The notes beneath the pieces were generated by a model, which saw only the letters and a list, made by a program, of their open reading frames with translations, was not told the origin of the DNA and searched no databases. A program made the position numbers and the translations under genes. Of a stretch of 46,952 nt of DNA, positions 23,124 through 30,057 are shown piece by piece (position 1 is the stretch's first letter; every line of letters begins with the position of its first letter). This DNA is from a virus: positions 1-46,952 of the IMG/VR virus record IMGVR_UViG_3300037189_018157, one strand, 5' to 3'.

Positions 23124-23397
23124 TACTAATTCTTTCTTGAAGGTTTCTGTATTCGTTTGCTAATTCTGTAAATTGCCAATTTTGCATCGCGTCTATTGGC
23201 ATCTTTACTACTTGTGCTGATCGAAGTGATGATTTTCTAATGCGATATAATCCATCTACTATTTCTACTGGATACGCGATTTTTAATTTATCATCGCAGA
23301 TTTCACGAACCACAGAATAAGCCAGCAATCCTCGACCGGCGGAATGAATAATTAGATCACCCGGCGCTAGCGGATTATCAAATATATCTTTGTACAT
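23104..23397 (-). CDS. Unknown 97-aa protein, paralogue of the following gene
   Basis: Start set at ATG 23397 (MYKDIFDNPLAPGDLIIHS), 5 bases past tRNA-Val. The longer frame to 23436 translates the tRNA. It shares the GDL(I/V) start, the KIAY segment and a basic RKSSLR element with the 135-aa neighbour downstream. A small beta-barrel domain is likely by pattern. Function unknown. Confidence 0.72.
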   Translation of the reverse strand: MYKDIFDNPLAPGDLIIHSAGRGLLAYSVVREICDDKLKIAYPVEIVDGLYRIRKSSLRSAQVVKMPIDAMQNWQFTELANEYRNLQERISNGDRSF

Positions 23398-23402
23398 AAA
23401 GA

Positions 23403-23477
23403 TGGTGGGCGGTGAGGGATTCGAACCCCCGACCAACTGCGTGTAAAGCAGCCGCTCTACCCCTGAGCTAACCGCCC
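23403..23477 (-). tRNA. tRNA-Val (anticodon UAC)
   Basis: Acceptor GGGCGGT pairs with ACCGCCC, followed by discriminator A and an encoded CCA. The anticodon arm GCTGC TTTACAC GCAGT gives UAC, decoding GUA. The D-arm (TAGCTCAGGGGTAGAGC) and T-arm (GGGGG TTCGAAT CCCTC) are standard. Confidence 0.95.
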
Positions 23478-23486
23478 ATTAAAGTT

Positions 23487-23876
23487 TTAGATTAAATCGT
23501 CTTCGTCCTTAGAGTCAATCAAATCTGACAATTCGGACATGATTTGTTTGCTAAGTTCTATACCCAACTTGGTTAGGGCTTCATAAATTTTAGGCATCGC
23601 TGCTAAAATTTCTTGTCCCGTTTCTGATGTATAGAATTCAATACTTGCATCTAGTGCTTCTTCGGATAATAGCTTGTCATATACAGAAACTTGTTTTTCT
23701 GTGAACTGCTCATATTTCTTGTTAATCTTATCTAGCACTCTATCCTTTAATCTAAGGATGTCTTCTTCTTCCCCATAAATAGGAAGTTCGTCAACTTTTG
23801 TTCTAAATGCACTTTGTAGGTCTGTGCTTATAGACGTGAACTCAATTAATAATTTGATCTTATCTGCTTTGTCCAT
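23487..23876 (-). CDS. DUF2059-like protein
   Basis: A 129-aa soluble helical protein. The segment VSVYDKLLSEEALDASIEFYTSETGQEILAAMPKI fits the DUF2059 core (Y...ls.eel...i.FY.s..Gq.l....P). Cellular members are often secreted; no signal peptide is seen here. The acidic tail ends DSKDEDDLI. Function unknown. It lies between tRNA-Val and tRNA-Pro. Confidence 0.65.
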   Translation of the reverse strand: MDKADKIKLLIEFTSISTDLQSAFRTKVDELPIYGEEEDILRLKDRVLDKINKKYEQFTEKQVSVYDKLLSEEALDASIEFYTSETGQEILAAMPKIYEALTKLGIELSKQIMSELSDLIDSKDEDDLI

Positions 23877-23892
23877 GTGTTAGACTGTTTGA

Positions 23893-23968
23893 TGGTCGGG
23901 TCGAGAGGACTCGAACCTCCGATAACTTGCTCCCAAAACAAGTGCCATAGCCGCTAGGCGACGACCCG
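23893..23968 (-). tRNA. tRNA-Pro (anticodon UGG)
   Basis: Acceptor CGGGTCG pairs with CGACCCG; discriminator A and an encoded CCA follow. The anticodon arm CTTGT TTTGGGA GCAAG gives UGG, decoding CCA. T-arm GGAGG TTCGAGT CCTCT is acceptable. Confidence 0.95.
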
Positions 23969-23972
23969 ATGA

Positions 23973-24059
23973 TTATTTGATTCCTAGGAATACAATTCCC
24001 AGTAATATGTAACATAACATTAAGCCTAATGCTATGATTAATTTTTGCTGTTTACTCAT
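23973..24059 (-). CDS. 28-aa membrane mini-protein (doubtful)
   Basis: An ATG at 24059 opens a frame for MSKQQKLIIALGLMLCYILL plus a short tail, a single hydrophobic helix with a basic N-terminus. It fills the space between the terminator at 24060 and tRNA-Pro. The ATG follows the terminator T-run directly, so it could be read only from transcripts that escape the terminator or are started inside it. Treat it as possible. Confidence 0.35.
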   Translation of the reverse strand: MSKQQKLIIALGLMLCYILLGIVFLGIK

Positions 24060-24103
24060 AAAAAAACTTGAGCCGACTACCAAAGATTTTCAGTAGTCGG
24101 CTC
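24060..24103 (-). terminator. Strong intrinsic terminator after the 349-aa gene
   Basis: On the minus strand GAGCCGACTAC and GTAGTCGGCTC form a perfect 11-bp stem around a 12-base loop, followed by AAG and seven T. It lies 24 bases past the 349-aa gene stop and should end its transcript. Confidence 0.9.
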
Positions 24104-24127
24104 GTAAATTTACTTAATATATTATTA

Positions 24128-25177
24128 TTAAATAGATGAAATACCGCTAAGTTGCTTAAATAGCGCAACGTCTGCCTTTGGCATGGTTGGTAGGATATCT
24201 TTTGCTTCTGCACTCTTTGGATCAAGTTCAAATCCAAAGGCTTGATGATAAACGTCGGATGGTACTCCGGCTAAATCAGCAGCTGCAAACTTCTCTCCAC
24301 CCATCTCAATCACATCTGTATCGGATGCTACTTTAGAAAAGTGCAATGTGAAGATTTGATCTACAGGGTCACCTATGATTTTATTATAGAATGCCTTGTC
24401 GTACAAACCTGCACTTTTTTCAGTATAGTAGCAGCATTCTGCTAACTTGAAAAACTCTTCCTTTGATGAGGTGTTACCGACATCGTCAATCAACTGTTGG
24501 TAGCGTACTTTGCCTTCCTCGGACAACTTAGTCATCCTGCGAGCAAGTTCCTGCTTTACGTGATTCAGATCTGGATAGAACTGCCCAGCATACTTAAGGA
24601 TTAGGTCTGGTAGCTCGTCGAGACCAAATACCTCCGCAGCCTTCACAAACTGCTCTGCAATGCCTCTGCGCCACTCAAATGGATATTTGTTGATGTTGTC
24701 CACAAACCCCTTCGCCTGCCTGGTTACGTCGCCTGCGGTCTTAACCGCAAATAGGTCAATCTCGCTAAGCTCCTTGGCGGTCTTAATTCTAAATACAATC
24801 GAGCGATCCTTTGGAGCTGCGTTAAGCCGCTCTGACGCAATTTTGTTATATTCTGCAACTTCCTCTTCAATACCGAAAATACGTGAAGCAAGCTTCAACA
24901 TTTCAGCTGTCTTCTCTACGTGAACTTTACCTTGTAGCTTTTCGAGTTCAGCACGCTTATTTATAAAGAAAGCGTTAGATACATAAACTCTTGCCTTGGA
25001 ATTGATTGGGAATAGTCGGTTTTCCTGATCAGCAAATGCTGACTTCGTTAGAACACCGGCGTACTTTAAATCTGAAACCGCAGCCTCCTTTACAAAGCTA
25101 GGGATGTTAACCCCAGATAAATATTGATAAAGTTCCTTATTCGAGTAATCTTTAGACTGATCGATGCAATTAATCAT
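24128..25177 (-). CDS. Unknown 349-aa protein, probable virion or capsid-associated
   Basis: A soluble, helical protein. Near residue 45 it has FADQENRLFPINSKARVYVS, which resembles the 'FADpxnrkyPldt..hVraA' element found in several phage head-associated proteins. The remainder is helical with repeated KAAEVFG/KTAGDV-type segments and no enzyme motif. It is flanked by an 80-base divergent spacer upstream and a strong terminator downstream, so it is probably transcribed alone. A separate, well-terminated gene fits a protein needed in quantity, but that is inference. No assignment to major capsid can be made. Confidence 0.8.
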   Translation of the reverse strand: MINCIDQSKDYSNKELYQYLSGVNIPSFVKEAAVSDLKYAGVLTKSAFADQENRLFPINSKARVYVSNAFFINKRAELEKLQGKVHVEKTAEMLKLASRIFGIEEEVAEYNKIASERLNAAPKDRSIVFRIKTAKELSEIDLFAVKTAGDVTRQAKGFVDNINKYPFEWRRGIAEQFVKAAEVFGLDELPDLILKYAGQFYPDLNHVKQELARRMTKLSEEGKVRYQQLIDDVGNTSSKEEFFKLAECCYYTEKSAGLYDKAFYNKIIGDPVDQIFTLHFSKVASDTDVIEMGGEKFAAADLAGVPSDVYHQAFGFELDPKSAEAKDILPTMPKADVALFKQLSGISSI

Positions 25178-25257
25178 ATTAACAATATTAACATTTTAAT
25201 GTCTTTGCTCAAGTAGTTTCTTCACTAGCAAAAAAATAATAATACAATTAACTTACA
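25178..25257. promoter_or_regulatory. Divergent AT-rich spacer, probable promoters both ways
   Basis: Eighty bases separate the starts of the minus-strand 349-aa gene and the plus-strand 422-aa gene. The spacer is over three quarters A/T with a run of seven A and repeated AATATTAAC-like blocks. Both genes must start transcription near here unless read-through serves them. I cannot fix -35/-10 boxes with confidence. Confidence 0.4.
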
Positions 25258-26526
25258 TTGAAAATTAACGATTTCAACTCAAAAGTAAACCTACCTAAAT
25301 TCTGTACCAGACTTGGTTACACGGATTATCAGTTCGTACGTCTACCTACGTTCGGTTGGTATGCTTACAACACAGATCAATCGTTTATAGGTAATGTATT
25401 TGAGATTGTGAGTCGGGATGATCAGGCGCAACTATACGCTCTAATTTCAAAGGAGAAACCCGAATATCTGGATTTCGATTTGGCGTATTCAGATTTGTCT
25501 GAAAGTAAGTTGAAATACAACCTATTAGAAACCCAACTCTGGACGGCGGCATATGCCATGGCGAAACGGGAGATGGACACCTACCGAATAAGCACCGGCG
25601 GTAAGAAGATTCCGATTAAGGAGGCGTTGGCTGAAAATGGCATGCTTGCACTGATTGAGAACGGTGTAGGTATTATTACGGGAAATCTGATAGAAAAGTT
25701 CAGTATGCTGCCTTGGCCAAAGAAAGATCTCAGGGGTAAATTCTTAATACCAACTTTTTGTACCCCGCTTCATATTGCATCATTAGAATACTGCTCGTTT
25801 AATAACATAGGTGATTTACATTCACTGTGGATAAATGATGAGAAGGGTTGGTATGGAAATATAAAAAGTAACAATGTAATTTCTGATATAAAAGAATTCA
25901 CTACCACACCGGGCTTTATATGGGATTACAAGGCTGACTACTGGACCAACAAGCAAATCGTCAACCTAAGCCCAAATCTCGACGTAATGGACTGTATACG
26001 GATATGGACTGAATCTCAGCATTCTGCTTTCTCTACTTCTCCGTTACAGCATATCGTGGATACGGGTAGAGCCGAAGATTTAAAAAACTACGTAGGTAAA
26101 CTGAATTATACCCAACTACAAGAAGCGGAACAAATTACAGGACAAAAGCTTAAAGCTTACTGGACCAGGGTCAGGGAAGAACAAGTCATCATAGGTAACA
26201 AGACTTTCCTTAAGCGGGATAACATGTACTACATCTATAGCAAAGGAGGATTGCGGCAGGTGACCAACTTCACTGTAGATATTGAGAAGATCGTCAAACG
26301 CGGAAATAAGTTTTTTAGAATGGGGCTACTTCACTTTGGTAATCAGGCTGCTCCATTTGAATTAGACGAATCCTTTTTTACAACCAATTATAAGTTCCAC
26401 AGAGGAATCAAAGAAAAGTTTTTGAAAGCTGGGTTAGGAGTACCAATCATTGATCCTCAATTTTTTAGTCAAGCGCTGCTGATTATAGACAGCTTTAATT
26501 CTGGAGTAATTGTAGAATTAGAATAA
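25258..26526 (+). CDS. Unknown 422-aa protein on the plus strand, TTG start
   Basis: A long open frame whose only reasonable start is TTG at 25258; an in-frame stop lies three codons upstream, and the next ATG is about 100 codons in. No Shine-Dalgarno is visible. The protein is soluble and mixed alpha/beta. The middle (LRGKFLIPTFCTPLHIASLEY, then HSLWINDEKGWYGNI) and the C-terminal part (VIIGNKTFLKRDNMYYIYSKGGLRQVTNF) look like beta-rich domains. The latter recalls regions ahead of helicase domains in some phage and plasmid primase-helicases. No ATPase, zinc or Toprim motif is present. It is isolated between divergent and convergent minus-strand units. Confidence 0.75.
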   Translation: MKINDFNSKVNLPKFCTRLGYTDYQFVRLPTFGWYAYNTDQSFIGNVFEIVSRDDQAQLYALISKEKPEYLDFDLAYSDLSESKLKYNLLETQLWTAAYAMAKREMDTYRISTGGKKIPIKEALAENGMLALIENGVGIITGNLIEKFSMLPWPKKDLRGKFLIPTFCTPLHIASLEYCSFNNIGDLHSLWINDEKGWYGNIKSNNVISDIKEFTTTPGFIWDYKADYWTNKQIVNLSPNLDVMDCIRIWTESQHSAFSTSPLQHIVDTGRAEDLKNYVGKLNYTQLQEAEQITGQKLKAYWTRVREEQVIIGNKTFLKRDNMYYIYSKGGLRQVTNFTVDIEKIVKRGNKFFRMGLLHFGNQAAPFELDESFFTTNYKFHRGIKEKFLKAGLGVPIIDPQFFSQALLIIDSFNSGVIVELE

Positions 26527-26588
26527 ATTTCTTGCTTAACAGTTCTACCTCGTAGTTAAAAAATAAGCGTTCCAAATTCAGGAAGGGA

Positions 26589-26631
26589 CAAAGGTCACTA
26601 GAAGCATATTACTATGCCGCTGTGACCTTTG
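26589..26631. terminator. Inverted repeat between convergent units
   Basis: CAAAGGTCAC and GTGACCTTTG form a perfect 10-bp stem; a second small stem (GCAT/ATGC) can form inside the loop. It sits 62 bases after the plus-strand gene and 10 bases past tRNA-Ala on the minus strand, exactly where two converging transcripts should stop. There is no adjacent T-run, so it may act as a weak bidirectional terminator or an RNA 3'-end stabiliser. The flanks 26527-26588 hold nothing else that I can see. Confidence 0.6.
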
Positions 26632-26640
26632 TGAGAAGAA

Positions 26641-26713
26641 TGGAGCCATGGGGATTCGAACCCCAGACCTATAGCTTGCAAAGCTACCGCTCTACCAACT
26701 GAGCTATGACCCC
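26641..26713 (-). tRNA. tRNA-Ala (anticodon UGC)
   Basis: Acceptor GGGGTCA pairs with TGGCTCC with one G-U pair; discriminator A and no encoded CCA. The anticodon arm GTAGC TTTGCAA GCTAT gives UGC, decoding GCA. Standard D- and T-arms (CTGGG TTCGAAT CCCCA). The 91 bases between this and tRNA-Thr are AT-rich and carry no gene. Confidence 0.94.
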
Positions 26714-26804
26714 TTATTATCAGTGGGCTAAAAAATCGTGATGCTTATTAATAAGTTAATGCATCCGTAATATATTATACCACAATATTGCAATATTTAC
26801 AGAG

Positions 26805-26892
26805 AGCCTTGTGTGGGGTTTGAACCCACAAAGAGGTTTCCCTCATTCTCGATTACAAATCGAGGCCCTTAGCCAATTCGGGTCAACAAGGC
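26805..26892 (-). tRNA. tRNA-Thr (anticodon UGU) with a long variable arm
   Basis: Acceptor GCCTTGT pairs perfectly with ACAAGGC. The anticodon arm CTCGA TTTGTAA TCGAG gives UGU (Thr, ACA). The T-arm is GTGGG TTCAAAC CCCAC. The variable region is 18 bases with a GAGG/CCTC stem and GAAA loop, a class II feature normal for Ser, Leu and Tyr but not Thr. G1-C72, C2-G71, G35 and U36 agree with known threonine identity elements. Discriminator is U and no CCA is encoded. The D-arm (CCC/GGG) has a Tyr- or Ser-like layout. The amino acid is therefore Thr by anticodon but not fully settled. Confidence 0.82.
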
Positions 26893-26903
26893 AATGTGTG
26901 TTT

Positions 26904-27419
26904 TTAAGGTGGCGAATTTACGCTAGTATAATTAACTGGTTCAGGAACCGACTTAAGCAACGTAGATCTTTCAAATACAACATTACTTGCCGTATTTGCG
27001 TACTCTAATGAAAATGGATATCTTGCGATGGTTCTGCGCAAATCACGATTACCTGCACCAGCCTGCTCAGTAATGGCAACATCGAGCCAATAGGTCCCCG
27101 CGATCAGATCTTTCGTAAACGAGGCGGGGATACTGATTCTATACATTCCTGGGGCTGGTAGCTTTTCGATGTGATTACTGAAATGCTCGTTGGAATTACC
27201 TAGCGCCCCTTCCCACAGCAAAGTGGTGGCATATGCCGTTGTCTTAAGAAGCGCAGTAACATACCATCTATCAAGCTCCACAGGTTCAGATTCGTAATTT
27301 AAATAAATATCAAAAATAACGTCGTCTCCCTGATATACCGATACCGGTGCTGGCTTACCCAATGGTTCAGGGTAAGTATCCATTTTTTTAGTTGTATAGT
27401 AAACGTCTTGAAGTCTCAT
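26904..27419 (-). CDS. Probable tail/baseplate structural protein
   Basis: A 171-aa beta-rich protein. After an extended N-terminus it reads VSVYQGDDVIFDIYL, then a strand-turn pattern ending APGMYRISIPASFTKDLIAGTYWLDV. This is the shape of an immunoglobulin-like or BppU-like N-terminal domain seen in baseplate proteins. It is the last protein gene of the tail operon, 11 bases before tRNA-Thr. The assignment rests on pattern and context. Confidence 0.6.
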   Translation of the reverse strand: MRLQDVYYTTKKMDTYPEPLGKPAPVSVYQGDDVIFDIYLNYESEPVELDRWYVTALLKTTAYATTLLWEGALGNSNEHFSNHIEKLPAPGMYRISIPASFTKDLIAGTYWLDVAITEQAGAGNRDLRRTIARYPFSLEYANTASNVVFERSTLLKSVPEPVNYTSVNSPP

Positions 27420-27420
27420 A

Positions 27421-27735
27421 TTAGAAGCAATATTTTTTAATCTGTCCTTTAGTATCTTTTATAAAATAACAAATCTTTTTAGCATTTAAAATATTTTTAA
27501 AAGATTCTTTATCTTGGTCTGATAACATCGACATTCCAGCTTCAAACATGGGGCGGTAGGTATTTAGTTCATTTGCCTGTTTGAAACCTGCGGAACAACC
27601 ACATCCCTTTTTAGGTTGTTCCGCAGTCACGATATCTTTTAATGCAGACATCGCTGGCAAATTAACTAACAAAGGATATTTTTTAGCTAAGTCTATAAAA
27701 GCACTAATACTAGAAATTTGTACTAATTCATTCAT
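27421..27735 (-). CDS. Unknown 104-aa protein with CGC motif
   Basis: A helical protein with a central KKGCGCSAGF element and two more cysteines at the end (KKICYFI, KKYCF). Four cysteines could bind metal or form disulphides. It sits inside the tail operon between the paralogue array and the 171-aa protein, one base from the latter. Function unknown. Confidence 0.7.
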   Translation of the reverse strand: MNELVQISSISAFIDLAKKYPLLVNLPAMSALKDIVTAEQPKKGCGCSAGFKQANELNTYRPMFEAGMSMLSDQDKESFKNILNAKKICYFIKDTKGQIKKYCF

Positions 27736-27769
27736 GTGAGATTTGTATCAAAATAATTCTCTTTGTCAA

Positions 27770-28507
27770 TTAAAGAGCAGGATTGAGCGGGATGTCTTGG
27801 CAGATATCTTCTGCGCTTGTAAAAATTGCACCAATGAATATTCGATAATTGGCTGGATCATCTATAATCACGATGTTGCTATCACCTTTTAAAAAAATTT
27901 CTGATTTTGAATTTGGAGCAGCTCCATTAATAAATGAAACAATTGAAGAACAATCATTTTCAATATTACCGAATGAATCACAGCGGATATGTTTACCAAG
28001 GTACTTACCTAATTCAATATAGATAGTATCTGAAATAATATTTAAATCAGTTTGATAGCCTTCTATTAAATTAATAATTCCAGTTAACTTTTCTGAAGTT
28101 TCAAAACTTATATTCTTAACACCTAACCATTCTCCACCAAATTCGCAAGAAACGCTAGGTTCAAATATTACATTAGAAAAATTATGTTCACCGACAGGTA
28201 TGTTTTTTGCACCAGATCCTATAACCAATAAGCTACCTAAATTATGCCTTAAATATTGTGGATATGGCTCGCCTAAATGACTAGTAAAAGTCAACTCACC
28301 GATTACAAAGTCAACAGTGTCGGAATTTACGGTTATTTGCGTTAAAGCGGTAGTCTCTTCAAGAGATTCAAATACGAACTGAGCATCAACAATAACGTTA
28401 TCTGTCAATTTATATTCAGAATCGGCAGTTCTTACTATCGCTTCTTTTAACGGAAAAGCGCGAAGTTCATTTTCATTCAACCAATCAATTACCAACGAGT
28501 CAGACAT
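27770..28507 (-). CDS. Tail-fibre/baseplate paralogue 5 (245 aa)
   Basis: Start set at ATG 28507, just after the stop of the preceding gene. This gives MSDSLVIDWLNENELRAFPL, which aligns with the N-termini of the four upstream genes; the frame to 28567 would overlap and lacks this match. The N-terminal motif is h.(F/W/Y)(L/N)..N.hR.(Y/F)P. The C-terminal half has the (S)IVSFINGAAPNSKSEIFL version of the K.IN...PD..GN element common in phage fibre and collar proteins. It is probably a subunit of an external tail structure. It is the last and shortest but one of five tandem copies. Confidence 0.65.
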   Translation of the reverse strand: MSDSLVIDWLNENELRAFPLKEAIVRTADSEYKLTDNVIVDAQFVFESLEETTALTQITVNSDTVDFVIGELTFTSHLGEPYPQYLRHNLGSLLVIGSGAKNIPVGEHNFSNVIFEPSVSCEFGGEWLGVKNISFETSEKLTGIINLIEGYQTDLNIISDTIYIELGKYLGKHIRCDSFGNIENDCSSIVSFINGAAPNSKSEIFLKGDSNIVIIDDPANYRIFIGAIFTSAEDICQDIPLNPAL

Positions 28508-28508
28508 A

Positions 28509-29204
28509 TTAAGGATTTGAATTAATAGGCAATGTATTGTTTTGCTGGGCAACGACATTACCCACACTTAACCCACGTAAAGACACCGTGAATGTATTTA
28601 TGCTCGGAGTAATTTTTATCGTATCTGAATCTTTAATATAAAGACTATTGTTAGTAGGTGGTACTGCATTAACGGTTTTTAAATATAAATCAGGAGATAT
28701 AGCTCCAAGAGATACCGCGTTAATTTCGACATTGTTTCCTGTAACCGAGTATGAAATATTTTCATCACTGGTAATTTGCAGTTCTCCGAAGTTAGATTGT
28801 AATTTATATACGCCAGCTTTTGACGGAATACTTTTAACTAAAAATGCCAAAAATTTTAAATTTATGTTTAATGTTCTATTGGCCAACTCGTCATAAAGAT
28901 AAACAGCGTTAGCCCCCAATACAAGTTTACCCAAATATCTAGAACCTTCTTTTATTACAATTGTGTATGGTGAGTTAGGAAGCGTTGATTTATCAATTGT
29001 TATTATTTTAGTTGTTTTATCAAATTGAATTACAAGTTCAAATAAATTATTTCCTGTTGTAATGGTTTTTAATACGGGCACAAATCCATCAAACTGAATA
29101 AAATTTGCATCAATGATAAACCCATCGTATCCAAAAGAAGAAACTAAAGGATACGGAGATAAACTTGTTTCATTATTCCAACTTAATATACCAACTTTAG
29201 CCAT
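28509..29204 (-). CDS. Tail-fibre/baseplate paralogue 4 (231 aa)
   Basis: Starts MAKVGILSWNNETSLSPYPL, the array N-terminal motif. It is beta-rich throughout. The C-terminal element is LYLKTVNAVPPTNNSLYI, the equivalent of the K.IN..PPD..GN element. The C-terminal ~40 residues (SLRGLSVGNVVAQQNNTLPI) look like an exposed strand region. It is shorter than paralogues 1 and 2 and lacks their cysteine/coiled-coil extension. Probably part of a receptor-contacting or decorating structure on the baseplate. Confidence 0.65.
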   Translation of the reverse strand: MAKVGILSWNNETSLSPYPLVSSFGYDGFIIDANFIQFDGFVPVLKTITTGNNLFELVIQFDKTTKIITIDKSTLPNSPYTIVIKEGSRYLGKLVLGANAVYLYDELANRTLNINLKFLAFLVKSIPSKAGVYKLQSNFGELQITSDENISYSVTGNNVEINAVSLGAISPDLYLKTVNAVPPTNNSLYIKDSDTIKITPSINTFTVSLRGLSVGNVVAQQNNTLPINSNP

Positions 29205-29213
29205 AAATAATAA

Positions 29214-30056
29214 TTAAGAATTATCCCAAGTTTGCCATTCAGGTATTAAAGTTTCAAAAATATCTGTGTAATATACGGTGGTTGTATCGTCTGCAGGTGG
29301 TAAAATTTTATCCTTTTCTGGACAAAGTTTTTTAAAGGTTAATTCGGGTACCGTATTTAATTGTAAATTAACTCCGTCTGTTACACTGATTTGAATGGGT
29401 ACGACTCCATATATATCAATATTGCCGTTTGAATCAGGAAGTACTGTATTAATTTTTTTAATTAATGGAGTTGGGCAATTTGCTAGTGAAGCTGCAAGAT
29501 CATTATTGGATAAAATCGTTTTTGGATTTTTAGCGGATAAATTAATTTGTGGAGAAGAACTGGATACAACTACTGAAGCACTTGATATATTTACATAGCC
29601 TGTAGCTTTTGCATCTTGATACGCAAATGCAGTTACGCCTGGGGGTGTGAAACAGAAAACAGTCGAAGGTTCTAATTTTCCATTTTTATAATCTAAATAA
29701 TGTGTACCAGTCAAACTAGTCAAAACTGTAAAATCTCCGATAGTTATTGAACCGGAAGCCAAAGATATCAAAGGCTCCATAATTAATGTTTGTTGGTTTT
29801 GCTGAATTTGTCCGTAGAAATTACCAATAGACAATCCAGTATTATTTTCCTTCAAAAGGATACTCAAGTAACTATCTGAAACTGTTATTCTGTAAATATA
29901 AACATCACTTAAAGATTTAAGTGTAGTAACCTGTATAGAGGTTATTAATTTTTGAGGTAATTCAACTCCGTCAGTAAATATATGAGATGAACTTGCACAT
30001 ATAGGATACTTCCTATACATATTTTTATTTAAAAAATCTAAAGTAATAAACGCCAT
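29214..30056 (-). CDS. Tail-fibre/baseplate paralogue 3 (280 aa)
   Basis: Starts MAFITLDFLNKNMYRKYPI, the clearest form of the array motif together with paralogue 1. The middle is rich in Ser/Thr and beta strands. Near residues 195-215 it carries PLIKKINTVLPDSNGNIDIYG, the fibre-type KxIN...PDxxGN element. The C-terminus is acidic and aromatic (TVYYTDIFETLIPEWQTW). It is one of five tandem copies, and sequence similarity outside the motifs is low, so the copies are old or fast-evolving. Confidence 0.65.
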   Translation of the reverse strand: MAFITLDFLNKNMYRKYPICASSSHIFTDGVELPQKLITSIQVTTLKSLSDVYIYRITVSDSYLSILLKENNTGLSIGNFYGQIQQNQQTLIMEPLISLASGSITIGDFTVLTSLTGTHYLDYKNGKLEPSTVFCFTPPGVTAFAYQDAKATGYVNISSASVVVSSSSPQINLSAKNPKTILSNNDLAASLANCPTPLIKKINTVLPDSNGNIDIYGVVPIQISVTDGVNLQLNTVPELTFKKLCPEKDKILPPADDTTTVYYTDIFETLIPEWQTWDNS

Positions 30057-30057
30057 A

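Noticed and set aside
24060-24237. 61-codon frame crossing the terminator and the end of the 349-aa gene
   Set aside because: It reads through a terminator hairpin and overlaps the C-terminus of a real gene in another frame.
26805-26892. Reading the class II tRNA as tRNA-Tyr (GUA)
   Set aside because: A GUA anticodon would need a one-base shift that breaks the closing anticodon stem pair; the intact 5-bp stem gives UGU.
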